The notes under the pieces were generated by a model. The model was not told the origin of the DNA and ran no database searches. It saw nothing but the letters and a program-made list of their open reading frames with translations. The translations under genes were made by a program, and so were the position numbers. From FEN-1073 sp963780865 (GTDB lineage Bacteria; Chloroflexota; Anaerolineae; Anaerolineales; RBG-16-64-43), in assembly GCA_963780865.1 (NCBI GenBank), contig CAWADT010000025.1:1-64000 (forward strand): a stretch of 64,000 nt of DNA, in the 5' to 3' direction. Each line of letters begins with the position of its first letter. Within the stretch, counting starts at the first letter, position 1. Below are positions 9,610 to 17,404 of the stretch, piece by piece.

Positions 9610-10151
9610 TTCGCGTTCCTTTCCCCGAGCAATTTCCTCAAACGGCTACGGGCGGCGTTCAATAACCATTTGACCGTACCCGGCGCGGCGCCCGATGAAA
9701 GCGCCATCTCCTCTTCATTCATCCCGAGATAATAGCGTTGGATGATCACTGCACGTTGTCTCGGCGAAAGTTTCGATATGGCGGAGAGGATTTCCTTTCG
9801 GAGATGGGCAAACTCCGCCTGCGATTCGACCGTGGCGGCGCGATCGAGAAGCGATTTCACGTCGTCTAGATCTTCGAGGGGGATCGATTGTTTTTCGAGT
9901 CTTGCCAGACGCAATGCCGTATTGATCACAATACGCAGAAAATACGGCTCGAAGGGACGAGTCTCGTCGAAGTGTTGGATCCCTCGAATCATTCGAAGGA
10001 ATGCGTCTTGAACGGCATCCTGCGCAAGGGTTTCATCATGCGTGATAAGAAACGCCATCCGGACTGCTTTGACCTGATAACGCACGACGAGCGGTTCCAA
10101 CCCGCTAGCATCGCGGCGTTTTAAGCAGCGAATGGCCTGCAGATCATCCAT
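9606..10151 (-). CDS. ECF-type RNA polymerase sigma factor
   Basis: 181 residues, with region 2 (LAQDAVQDAFLRMIRGIQHF, YFLRIVINTALRLAR) and region 4 (LSPRQRAVIIQRYYLGMNEE, then a helix-turn-helix GTVKWLLNAARSRLRKLL). It lacks regions 1 and 3 as usual for ECF sigma factors. It would direct polymerase to a small regulon when released from its membrane partner, encoded just downstream with a 4-base overlap. Region 4 is very like that of the factor at 56895 (RQRAxVxQxYYLG, GTVKWLLxAAR), so those two are close paralogues. Confidence 0.9.
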   Translation of the reverse strand: MDDLQAIRCLKRRDASGLEPLVVRYQVKAVRMAFLITHDETLAQDAVQDAFLRMIRGIQHFDETRPFEPYFLRIVINTALRLARLEKQSIPLEDLDDVKSLLDRAATVESQAEFAHLRKEILSAISKLSPRQRAVIIQRYYLGMNEEEMALSSGAAPGTVKWLLNAARSRLRKLLGERNAK

Positions 10152-10693
10152 TAATCCTCCGCGTTAATGTCCCTTTATATTCTATATATCAAATCCAAGG
10201 GTAAAAGGTTGGGTATTAATTTCCGTAGGGATTTCACTTTCCTTGATGTTTGCACAAATCACCAACGCAATCCGCTTTATCTGTTGGTAAAGGCCGCTTG
10301 ATGTATTCTGCATGGATAGCGGCTCGTTTCTTCTTGAAATTCAAATAGTCTCGTAACTATTTAGCCTTACCCCCTCATCCCAGCCTTCTCCCAGCTTATG
10401 CTGGGAGAAAGTGGCCGAAGGCCGGATGAGGGAGAGAAATACCGAGTCATCAATCCAATGAAATTCCTTCCAGCTTTTCTTCGGCTGAATAGGTACATAA
10501 TCTGCCGATTTTCACGCTACTCGCCGGGATTAGGATACTATCCTACTCCCGCGAAATGGAAGATTGCTTCGACACGAGTTGCGGTAGAGAGATTGCTGAA
10601 AACAATCGCCCTACCGCAAAGCATCAGTAGATGTGTTCTCGATTGTTTCGTACCATAAACGAAAATTAATACAACTAAAGCGGACTGTTCAGC
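10152..10693. other. Intergenic region with one inverted repeat
   Basis: No credible gene. Bases 10370-10437 form an inverted repeat (CCCCTCATCCCAG ... GGATGAGGGAGAG with an inner CTCCCAGC/GCTGGGAG hairpin), a member of the C/T-rich intergenic repeat group seen elsewhere in the window. Confidence 0.5.
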
Positions 10694-11851
10694 TTATTTC
10701 AATTTAATCCGACTCGCCTTCGGTTCCTGCAGCCGGATTTTTGGCGTCATTGGCCTGGGTTTGCTTTCTTCCGCGCTCCGGGCCGTGATCAAGGTCAGCG
10801 CTTTCTGTACTCCGGCCGGCGCGAAGAGCAGCACGATCAGCGCGGCGAGGAGACCGAAAAACAGCGGCCAGGAGGACGATGGGGAAACGGCCACTTCCGG
10901 AACCAAACCGCCCGGATTGTAGGCGGCTTGGGCGGGCAGGGCGGAGGCGGCGTTCGCCAGCTTGACGCTGAGCGCGCGGTTGAGCCCGTCGCGGAGTTTG
11001 GCCGGCGAAATGTAGGTGATGATGTATTCGCTCTGCAGTGCGCGTCCCAACTGTTCATAAAGCGCCTGCAGCGACGCGGGATCATTCACGTAGCCGTAAC
11101 TGCCGCCGGCTTGCGCGGCCAGATTTTTTAGCGATGGTTCGTTGATGCCGGCGTACGATCCTATTTTCTGCGTTGGGTCTCCTAGACCAATCGTAGAGAT
11201 CGAGAGGCCCGCCGGGCCGATTGCCGAAATTACACCGTCGGCGTTTTCCTTGCTGCGGTTGTCCATCCCATCGGTGAGAACGATGATCGCCTTGCGCCCG
11301 GGAAGGTCCTTGAGCAGATCGATCCCCTGATACAGCGCATCGTACATCGCCGTGTCGCTCCCGGCGATCAGCCCCTGGATGGCGAGCTTTATTTTGTCGT
11401 GATCGGCCGTCACCGGCTGGACGTAGCTGATGCGGGTATTAAAGGAAAGCAGGCCGGCTTCGTCGCCGGCGCGCATCTGATCCACATAAGCGGAGGCGGC
11501 GGATTTGGCCGCAGCGAGTTTGTTGCCGTAATTCATGCTGCCGGAAATGTCGATCACGAGCAGCGTGGTCAGCGGCGTGCTGTTCCCGATCCCGCTGAGG
11601 TCGCTGGGGGTTATCCGCTTTCCATTTTCATATAATTGAATGGTATCGAGCTTGACCGGGGCCGGCTCGCCCGCGCTGTCGGTCACTGAAACATACACCT
11701 TTACCTTCGGAAAAGCCGAGGTATCAACCTGAGTGATGTGCACCTGCAACGGACCCGAAGCCTGGGCCGAAACCGGCGCGGGGCGCATCCCCAGAGCGGC
11801 CAGGACGAGGAACGGGAGGAAGAATCTGATTTGCGTTCTGCACCGGTTCAT
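10694..11851 (-). CDS. Membrane-anchored von Willebrand factor A protein of the ubiquitin-like operon
   Basis: 385 residues. Signal peptide (residues 1-31, cleavage after PVSAQA), a beta-rich segment, then a VWA domain at about 93-270 with a complete MIDAS: DISGS at 101-105, Thr 167 in GSDTAMYDA and Asp 194 in LTDGMDN. One helix near 325-345 (WPLFFGLLAALIVLLFA) anchors it, leaving a short basic cytoplasmic tail. VWA domains bind protein ligands through a metal ion. The tail contains PKIRL and ends SRIKLK, resembling the E2 C-terminus (PRIRLK). It is the last gene of the seven-gene operon, 3 bases after the FHA gene; its role in the pathway is unknown. Confidence 0.85.
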   Translation of the reverse strand: MNRCRTQIRFFLPFLVLAALGMRPAPVSAQASGPLQVHITQVDTSAFPKVKVYVSVTDSAGEPAPVKLDTIQLYENGKRITPSDLSGIGNSTPLTTLLVIDISGSMNYGNKLAAAKSAASAYVDQMRAGDEAGLLSFNTRISYVQPVTADHDKIKLAIQGLIAGSDTAMYDALYQGIDLLKDLPGRKAIIVLTDGMDNRSKENADGVISAIGPAGLSISTIGLGDPTQKIGSYAGINEPSLKNLAAQAGGSYGYVNDPASLQALYEQLGRALQSEYIITYISPAKLRDGLNRALSVKLANAASALPAQAAYNPGGLVPEVAVSPSSSWPLFFGLLAALIVLLFAPAGVQKALTLITARSAEESKPRPMTPKIRLQEPKASRIKLK

Positions 11852-11854
11852 GCT

Positions 11855-12712
11855 TCACCTCTTCTCGTGATAGATCAAATCCGTATTTCCCAACCGCAGG
11901 ATTTGGCGGTCGGCAAGCTGGGCTATTTCAACCCGCCGTTTGTTGACGAATGTCCCCGTCTTGCTCATGTCCTTGATGGTGAAATGCGAGCCGTTCCCCG
12001 TGAGCATCGCGTGCTGCGGGGCGATGTCCGGGTCGGGGAAGACAATGTCGGCCTTGAGCGCGTCGCTGCCGAGGATGACGCTCGGGCCGGATTTCTTGAG
12101 GAATTTATCCAGGATGAATTCTGCCCCCCGCAGTTTGCCGCTGGCCACTTCAATCCAGGCGCGCGAGAGCAGCACGACGATCAGCGCGATCAGCGCGCCG
12201 ACCGAGCCTCCCAGCAGCACCAGGCCCAACGCCTTGCCCAAGAGCGGATTCTTCAGCGCGTCGCGCGCGGCTTCCAGAAAACCTCCGCCCACGATCCCGC
12301 CGAGCAAACCGCCCAGCGCGCCCTTCCACATCTGGCTGCCGCCGGTGATCCCTTCGGCCAGGCCGATCATTCCGCCGAATAAACCCCATCCCAGCGCGCG
12401 GCCGAAAAAGCCCGCCCCCAAAATTTGAAACAGGAATTCCCCCAGCGGGAGGCCGATCGCGCCGGCCACGAGGCCCAATCCCGCGGCGACCGCCCCGGCC
12501 CGCAGCGCGCGGGCGAAGTTCAGCGTGAAGACGCCTTCGGTAAGGCCGATGAGCAATCCAACGCATAGGCCGATCAACGCCCCCACAACCACTTCGCTCA
12601 GATAGACGCTGCCGGTGAAGGATAGCCCCGCCAGATTGCTGATTTGCCATCCCAGCAGGCCCCCGATCGCGCCCAGGATTCCATAGTTATAAGTCCGCAT
12701 TCCTCTACTCAT
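11855..12712 (-). CDS. Multi-pass membrane protein with C-terminal FHA domain
   Basis: 285 residues. Residues ~8-190 are Gly/Ala/Leu-rich and form about five to six glycine-zipper-like membrane segments (GALIGLCVGLLIGLTEGVF, GALGGLLGGIVGGGF). Residues ~205-285 form a cytoplasmic forkhead-associated domain: VILGSDALKADIVF, PDIAPQHAML, FTIKDMSKTGTFVNKRR, ILRLGNTDLIY. The usual first arginine of FHA domains is replaced (ILGSD), so phosphothreonine binding needs testing. The start overlaps the JAMM gene stop by 8 bases. It may recruit a phosphorylated partner to the membrane alongside the RING and VWA proteins. Confidence 0.85.
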   Translation of the reverse strand: MSRGMRTYNYGILGAIGGLLGWQISNLAGLSFTGSVYLSEVVVGALIGLCVGLLIGLTEGVFTLNFARALRAGAVAAGLGLVAGAIGLPLGEFLFQILGAGFFGRALGWGLFGGMIGLAEGITGGSQMWKGALGGLLGGIVGGGFLEAARDALKNPLLGKALGLVLLGGSVGALIALIVVLLSRAWIEVASGKLRGAEFILDKFLKKSGPSVILGSDALKADIVFPDPDIAPQHAMLTGNGSHFTIKDMSKTGTFVNKRRVEIAQLADRQILRLGNTDLIYHEKR

Positions 12713-13418
12713 TATGCTCCGCTCCTTCCGTCCATTCCTCGGGGTTTACCGGCTCGAGGTTTTTCCAGTACACGAGGCTCTTCCCGGAATTCCCGGTGAT
12801 CTCCAGGAATCCATGATAGCGGTGGTGGTCGAGGCTCCCGTCCTCCTCCCGCACGAAGAACCCGCCGACCTGAGTGTGGGGTTCGACCACCAGCGCCACC
12901 TGCCACGGTTCCGGGAAAAAATGTTGATGCAGCCAAACGTCGTAATCCGAAAGAAAAACGCCCATCCTCGGGTGGGTGTGGAACCATCCCACCATGCGCT
13001 TTTGCGGGAACCTTGTCTCCTGTTCATCGTGCAGCGCCACCAGGGTATCCTGCGTGAAGGTGAGAAAGGCGCTGCCCTGGCGGGTGAACCGGGCGGGGAG
13101 CACGGCCTCCGCCACGATGAATTGTTCCCCGCTTGGATGGTCGATCCGCCACTGGCCGATGAGCGCTCCGCCCACTTCATTGTCCATATCCCGCCCGGCC
13201 AGGGAGCAGATCCGGACGAACGCGGGCTGGGTGAGGAACACCGACACGGCGGGTTTGCCCCCGTCCCGGTCGAACGGCGAGACCCACCGCCGGATCTTGG
13301 AACGCGGGATACGCGAGGGGCGGGGGTCCAAAGGCTCGGGCGGACCGAGCCGCACGCGCGGCGCTTCCGTTTTCGGGAGCGCTTCTCCCTGCGGGAGATT
13401 CTCTTCGGTCCTCGGCAT
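12705..13418 (-). CDS. JAMM/MPN (JAB) metalloisopeptidase, predicted deconjugating enzyme
   Basis: 237 residues. The zinc-protease signature is complete: Glu 81 in EVGGALIG, then His147-Thr-His149-Pro with Ser157 and Asp160 (HTHPRMGVFLSDYD = HxHx7SxxD). JAMM enzymes cleave isopeptide or peptide bonds after ubiquitin-like modifiers. Its position directly after the free ubiquitin-like gene (12-base gap) supports a role in removing or maturing that modifier. The first ~45 residues are Pro/Arg-rich and unstructured, with APRVRLG, similar to tails in the E2 and VWA proteins. No membrane segment is seen. Catalytic competence looks intact. Confidence 0.93.
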   Translation of the reverse strand: MPRTEENLPQGEALPKTEAPRVRLGPPEPLDPRPSRIPRSKIRRWVSPFDRDGGKPAVSVFLTQPAFVRICSLAGRDMDNEVGGALIGQWRIDHPSGEQFIVAEAVLPARFTRQGSAFLTFTQDTLVALHDEQETRFPQKRMVGWFHTHPRMGVFLSDYDVWLHQHFFPEPWQVALVVEPHTQVGGFFVREEDGSLDHHRYHGFLEITGNSGKSLVYWKNLEPVNPEEWTEGAEHNE

Positions 13419-13430
13419 GAGCCGCGAGCC

Positions 13431-13697
13431 TCAGCCGGCGGTGACGTCGGCGGTGAGGATCAGCCGGTCGCCGGTGGGAACCGACGCGGAGGAAAGTGTT
13501 TCCTCCTCCTGCAATTCGCGCCCCAGCGCCTTGCTGTCGATCCGGTAGCTCATCGGCCTTCCGTCCGGGCCGGTGGTCGGCAATTGTAGCGAGGTGGTAA
13601 GCTCCGGAATGAGCTCCTTGACGATTACGTCGTTCGGAACTTCCGCCGTGCGGGAACCGCCGGAGGGTAATACAACGGTAACGGGTACGTCTGCCAT
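13431..13697 (-). CDS. YukD/EsaB-like ubiquitin-like protein, candidate modifier
   Basis: 88 residues with a beta-grasp pattern: VPVTVVLPSG (strand 1), SRTAEVPNDVIVKELIPELT (strand 2 and helix), PMSYRIDSKALGREL, EEETLSSASVPTGDRLILTAD. It resembles the YukD/EsaB branch. The C-terminus is TADVTAG-stop, so it ends in a single exposed glycine; canonical modifiers end GG but a single C-terminal glycine can suffice for adenylation. A very similar domain (about 70 percent identical by eye) is fused to the E2 encoded just upstream. It lies between E2 and JAMM genes and is the obvious substrate of the E1. Confidence 0.85.
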   Translation of the reverse strand: MADVPVTVVLPSGGSRTAEVPNDVIVKELIPELTTSLQLPTTGPDGRPMSYRIDSKALGRELQEEETLSSASVPTGDRLILTADVTAG

Positions 13698-13953
13698 GGT
13701 TTCATCTCCTTTGGGTGATTGATTAACGGACCTTCATTTCGAACGAACTTTCTCCTAAGTGCTCGCCGTTTTTTGTACACGGAATACCCGGAAAAGAACC
13801 GATTACACTGAAGAGCTTTAAATTCTCTTCTCCCACTTTTTCCCGAATGATGAATTGGAATTATCCAGAATGATTTCTCGGTGCAATCCGTTTTCTTCAG
13901 CGATTTCCGTGTACGATTTTCTAAATTCGATGTCCATTTACCCTCCTTTTTCC

Positions 13954-14791
13954 CTACTTCAATCGGATGCGCGGGGCGGGGGATTTCTTCAGTTTGACCC
14001 GTCCCGGCCGCAACAGTTCGCGCTCGTCCACGGGAAACGCGTGCGGATGCGCAGCGCGGTAGGCCCGGCTCCAGCGCGCGGCATCCGGGTCCCAGGGGAA
14101 GGGCGGTTTGGTGGGATCGTCGTGGAAGTTTTTATATTGCACCATTTCCCCCAGCATGATCACCAGCCGGTCCAGCGAGCGGCTGGCGGTCCACCAGGCC
14201 GCGTCGATGCAAACCGTTTTGTTGAGGTGGTGGATATTCGGATGCCAGATCGGGGTCAGCCATTTCAGCCCGGGCCAGCGCTGCGGATACTGGTTGTGCA
14301 GGTAGATTTCCACCTGATGATGGCTGGAATATTTGGGCCGCCCCAATTTATCGATCGCGGCGATCCCCTTGCATTTAAAGGTGACGATGTACCGTTCCGG
14401 CGCGATCGATGCCGTGGAATTCACCGCCTCGAATTTAATCAAGCTGCTTTGAGCGGCCAGTTCGCGCATCAACTCGTAATCCGCGATCAGCCGGCGCACG
14501 CGCGGGCTTTGCGAGAGCGCCATCCCGCCGGCGGTGATATCCGCCGTCAGGATCAGGCGGTCGCCGGAGGGAATCTTGGCCGAGGCGAGGGTTTCGTCCT
14601 CGCGCAGCTCGCGGCCGAGCGCCTTGCTGTCCATCCGGTATCCCATCGGCCGCCCGTCGGGCCCGACGGTGGGCAATTTAAAGAAGCGAGGTGAGCTCCG
14701 CCATCAGATCGCGCACCGGCGCGTCGTCTGGTACGTCAGCGGTGCGGGCGCCGCCGCTGGGTAAAACGATGGTCACGGATAAATCGGGCAT
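13954..14791 (-). CDS. Ubiquitin-like domain fused to an E2 (UBC-fold) conjugating enzyme; one frame break
   Basis: The ATG at 14791 follows AAGGAG at good spacing and reads MPDLSVTIVLPSGGARTADV to TSLL, then a stop at 14678-14680. One base removed from the CTTCTTTAAA run restores LPTVGPDGRPMGYRMDSKAL and the rest of a YukD-like fold ending LTADITAGG, followed directly by an E2 domain. E2 marks: WPGLKWLTPIWHPNIHH holds the HPN motif and KTVCID the catalytic Cys (codon 14211-14209). The C-terminus is basic and ends APRIRLK. E2 enzymes accept the modifier from E1 as a thioester. Without the correction the product would begin inside the ubiquitin fold. The break is likely an artefact, since both halves are well conserved against the free paralogue. 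Confidence 0.85.
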
Positions 14792-14844
14792 TGATGTTTA
14801 CTCCTTGCGTTGGAATGACTTCGTTTGCGTCGACAGAAAAGATC

Positions 14845-14915
14845 TCACCGCTAAGGCGCAAAGGACGCGAAGAATTTATAAGTATTCCTTTGCGTTCTTT
14901 GCGACTTCGCGGTGA
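14845..14915. repeat. Imperfect inverted repeat between the RING and E2 genes
   Basis: Arms TCACCGCTAAGGCGCAAAGG and CCTTTGCGTTCTTTGCGACT enclose a short AT spacer. It is non-coding, inside the 170-bp gap between two genes of the operon, and could act as an RNA structure tuning expression of the distal genes or be only a mobile-type intergenic repeat. Confidence 0.6.
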
Positions 14916-14961
14916 AAGGTTTTTCTATGACCATCGCAAATAATCCCGCTTCACTGGCAGT

Positions 14962-15696
14962 TCACTCATGGTAGTGCGGAACCTGGCACATCCCGGTGAT
15001 ATCCCAGCAATCCTTGTGGTGGCGGGTGTGGCAGATCGGGCAGACCACCACGCCGCGCGGATCCCTCGCCTCGATCGGCTGCAGGCAGTAGGGGCATTTG
15101 GATATCTCAGCCCCGGTCAGGCGGATTTCGGCGCCGCGCCGCGCCCTTTGGAAGAACCGCAGGACGCCGCCGAAACGCCGGCGGGACGGGGGCGAGCCCT
15201 TCGCAAGCGGGGCGGCAAGAATTTTCTTCTCCGGCGCAGCAGAGGCCGGCGGTTCCTGGGGAACCTCTCCGGCCGGCGCGGGCGCGGCGCGTTTCCTCCA
15301 GGCAACGAGGGCGAGCGTGGAAGTTGCGACGCCGATTGCCATCAATCCCAACGCCCACCAATCCGGACGCCGCTCCGCGGGCAGGGTGGGATCGGCCCCG
15401 ACCAGCCCCCGCGTCAGCCAGCCCATGACCAACAAGCTCAGCAGCGTGGCGGTGACCGCGGCGGTCCATCGCAGCGGGAATGAAAACCGGCGGAAGAAAA
15501 GGCGGGAAAGGATTCCCAGGACGAGACCGGCTCCCGCCGCGGCCGCGATCGCATACAGCCAAGCCGCGGTCGTATCGTTGATCACCCCGCCGATCGCGAA
15601 GCCTGCCGCCGTGAAACTGGCCAACAGCGCCAGCAGTTCCAACCGGAACAGCAGCAGAAACAAGCGCGGGGAGGAGTAGGGCTGGGATCCGCTCAC
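14962..15696 (-). CDS. Membrane-anchored RING-like zinc-finger protein, candidate E3 ligase
   Basis: 244 residues. Four predicted membrane helices lie in residues ~12-132 (LFLLLFRLELLALLASFTAA; AAWLYAIAAAAGAGLVLGIL; ALLSLLVMGWL region; ALGLMAIGVATSTLALVAW), then a Pro/Ala linker, then a C-terminal binuclear-type finger: Cys201, Cys204 (CPYC), Cys219, Cys222 (CPIC), His223/226/227, Cys230, Cys237, His241/243. This resembles prokaryotic RING-family fingers predicted to serve as E3-like ligases near E1/E2 genes. The start overlaps the E1 stop (ATGA). Anchoring implies that conjugation happens at the membrane. Ligase activity is inferred from fold and context only. Confidence 0.82.
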   Translation of the reverse strand: MSGSQPYSSPRLFLLLFRLELLALLASFTAAGFAIGGVINDTTAAWLYAIAAAAGAGLVLGILSRLFFRRFSFPLRWTAAVTATLLSLLVMGWLTRGLVGADPTLPAERRPDWWALGLMAIGVATSTLALVAWRKRAAPAPAGEVPQEPPASAAPEKKILAAPLAKGSPPSRRRFGGVLRFFQRARRGAEIRLTGAEISKCPYCLQPIEARDPRGVVVCPICHTRHHKDCWDITGMCQVPHYHE

Positions 15697-17366
15697 GGCG
15701 CGTTTTCCTCCGGCGCGGACGTCTCGTCGTGGAAAACAATCCGGCCGGCCGCCGGGCGCATGTCCCCCTCATCCGGTTCCACGGCTTCCCCCAGGGAGAT
15801 TCGATCCCGCAGCGGGACGGCGGAGACGGTCTCCGGACTTTCGAAATGCCGGAAGTGGAGCGTTTCGGCAAGGTCGCCGGTGAGTTCGTAGAACCGGAAC
15901 TCGCTTGAGTTGCGCGCGCGCAAAATGTGGAGGGGAGGCACGCCGATGCTGGCAAGCGTCCGCTCCAGGAAGTTTTCGTCGCCGCGAATTTCATGCGTCA
16001 GCTCGGTTTCGCGCAACACGCCGCAGGACGGGCAATGGCCGGCTTCGAAGGTCACCGCTTCGAGCGGCCGCAGGACCTCCTCGCGGATGTGACAATTCGG
16101 GCAGGTGAGGGAGAGGATCAATTCCTGATCCAGCTCGATCACGGCGCCGGGCCCCAGATCCTGGCGCACTAGGCGCAGCATCTCGGAGAGGGTCGTGCGG
16201 GCAGCGCGCGCCGGAAGCTCGATCACCTCGCCGTAGACCCAATGGCTCTCGCAATCCTCGCGCGGGACGTAGGCGCTGGTGTGCATCTCGTTGGTGAGCC
16301 CGTTAAAATGAACGACCTTGCCCGCTTCCACCGGCATCCCGTGGATCAGCTTGAGCGCTTCCTGGGCCTGCATGCCGCCGATGATCGACGCGATCGTGGG
16401 AGTGGTCGGAACTTTTCCCAGGAGGATGTTTTGGCGGGCGAGGAGCGGGCAGGAATAGCGCAGGGAAAGATCGCGCCGCGCCTGCTCGGTGAGCGTGCAT
16501 TCAAAACAGGCTCCGCGGCCGGGGACGAACGTGCGCACCAGTCCCAAGAGCTCCTGGATGGCGCCGTCGACCCACGGCTTGTTCATCCAATAGCAGAAGC
16601 GGTTGAGCGCCAGCCGGGCTTCGCGGTTGTCGAGGCAGCCGATCACGGCGTCCATGCGCCGGATGATTCCCAGACCCAGTTGGGTAGTCACGTCTCCGTC
16701 GAGGTATTGGACGTGCACCTGTGGATTGAGGCCCCTGGCGCGCGAGGCGACGATCTGGGCTTTGCTCCGTTTGGTATCGCCGTCGCGGAAGAGCACCGAG
16801 CGGCTGAGGTTGGCCGCCTCGACGGTGTCGAAATCGACGATAAAAAGGTGGCCGACCCCCATCAGGGCGAGGTTCTTGATCACTTCGTTCCCGAGCGCGC
16901 CCGCGCCCACCACCATCACTTTGGCGTCGCGGACCTTGTCCTTCTCCCACCAGGAAATAAATTCAAATGTCCCCAGCCGGTCGGTTCGCAGGTTGGGAAC
17001 GTGGAGCGGTTTTTCCGAACTGGCGGGCAGGCGGCGCGGCCCGCTCGGCGCTTTTCCGCCGGGCGGTATTTTCTCCGCGCCCAGCAGGCGATAGGCGCCG
17101 GAAAGTTCGCGGGCGGATGCGAGGTTTTCGGCGTCGAGTTTGCACGCGAACCAACCCACCCCGGCCCGGGCTTCGATCAGGCCGTTTTCTTCCATCGCCT
17201 TGAGCGCCTCGCGCAGCGTCGCCCGGCTGATGTCCAGCTGCTGGATCAACTCCCTTTCGGACGGCAATTGGTCGCCGGCTTTAATCGACCCATCAAGCAC
17301 TGAGCCCGATAGCCGCCCGGCGACCGCCTGTGATAATGAAACATGTCCGATCGGTGATATCTTCAT
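15693..17366 (-). CDS. GntR-type winged helix fused to a ThiF-family E1 activating enzyme
   Basis: 557 residues in one unbroken frame. Residues ~8-75 are a FadR-type GntR winged helix (LPSERELIQQLDISRATLRE, then ALKAMEENGLIEARAG). Residues ~130-375 are an E1/ThiF Rossmann domain: GAGALG at 154-159, the acidic strand end VDFD 177-180, Asn186/Arg189 in AANLSR, Asp246 in CLDNREA. CFEC (287-290) plus CPNC (422-425) and CPSC (445-448) offer zinc ligands; Cys306 in RYSCPLL is the best thioester candidate. E1s adenylate the modifier's C-terminal glycine and pass it to E2. It is the first gene of the operon and sits beside a GntR-type palindrome, so it may repress its own operon. The fusion replaces the usual effector domain of GntR proteins. 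Confidence 0.9.
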   Translation of the reverse strand: MKISPIGHVSLSQAVAGRLSGSVLDGSIKAGDQLPSERELIQQLDISRATLREALKAMEENGLIEARAGVGWFACKLDAENLASARELSGAYRLLGAEKIPPGGKAPSGPRRLPASSEKPLHVPNLRTDRLGTFEFISWWEKDKVRDAKVMVVGAGALGNEVIKNLALMGVGHLFIVDFDTVEAANLSRSVLFRDGDTKRSKAQIVASRARGLNPQVHVQYLDGDVTTQLGLGIIRRMDAVIGCLDNREARLALNRFCYWMNKPWVDGAIQELLGLVRTFVPGRGACFECTLTEQARRDLSLRYSCPLLARQNILLGKVPTTPTIASIIGGMQAQEALKLIHGMPVEAGKVVHFNGLTNEMHTSAYVPREDCESHWVYGEVIELPARAARTTLSEMLRLVRQDLGPGAVIELDQELILSLTCPNCHIREEVLRPLEAVTFEAGHCPSCGVLRETELTHEIRGDENFLERTLASIGVPPLHILRARNSSEFRFYELTGDLAETLHFRHFESPETVSAVPLRDRISLGEAVEPDEGDMRPAAGRIVFHDETSAPEENAP

Positions 17367-17374
17367 TATTTAGC

Positions 17375-17401
17375 TGGTATGCTGGTCAGACCAGTATACC
17401 A
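17375..17401. promoter_or_regulatory. 27-bp palindromic operator, FadR-type GntR consensus
   Basis: Centred on 17388, arms TGGTATGCTGGTC and GACCAGTATACCA are complementary except for one pair (17381/17395). The core CTGGTCAGACCAG is a perfect palindrome containing TGGT-CAG-ACCA, which fits the TNGTNNNACNA consensus of FadR-type GntR regulators. It ends 9 bases before the E1 start codon (17366-17364) and follows the -10 box, covering the expected transcription start. Confidence 0.85.
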
Positions 17402-17404
17402 ACA

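Noticed and set aside
13431..13697. Type VII secretion locus, because YukD-like proteins occur there
   Set aside because: No WXG100 protein, FtsK/SpoIIIE-type ATPase or other secretion component lies in the region; E1, E2 and JAMM genes do.
14678..14680. Programmed frameshift in the Ubl-E2 gene
   Set aside because: The CTTCTTTAAA run is suggestive, but there is no upstream stimulator, and many genes here have simple homopolymer indels, so error is more likely.
16242..17303. Long plus-strand open frame opposite the E1 gene
   Set aside because: It mirrors the E1 coding strand, has no family-like motifs and no ribosome site; GC-rich codon bias creates such shadows.
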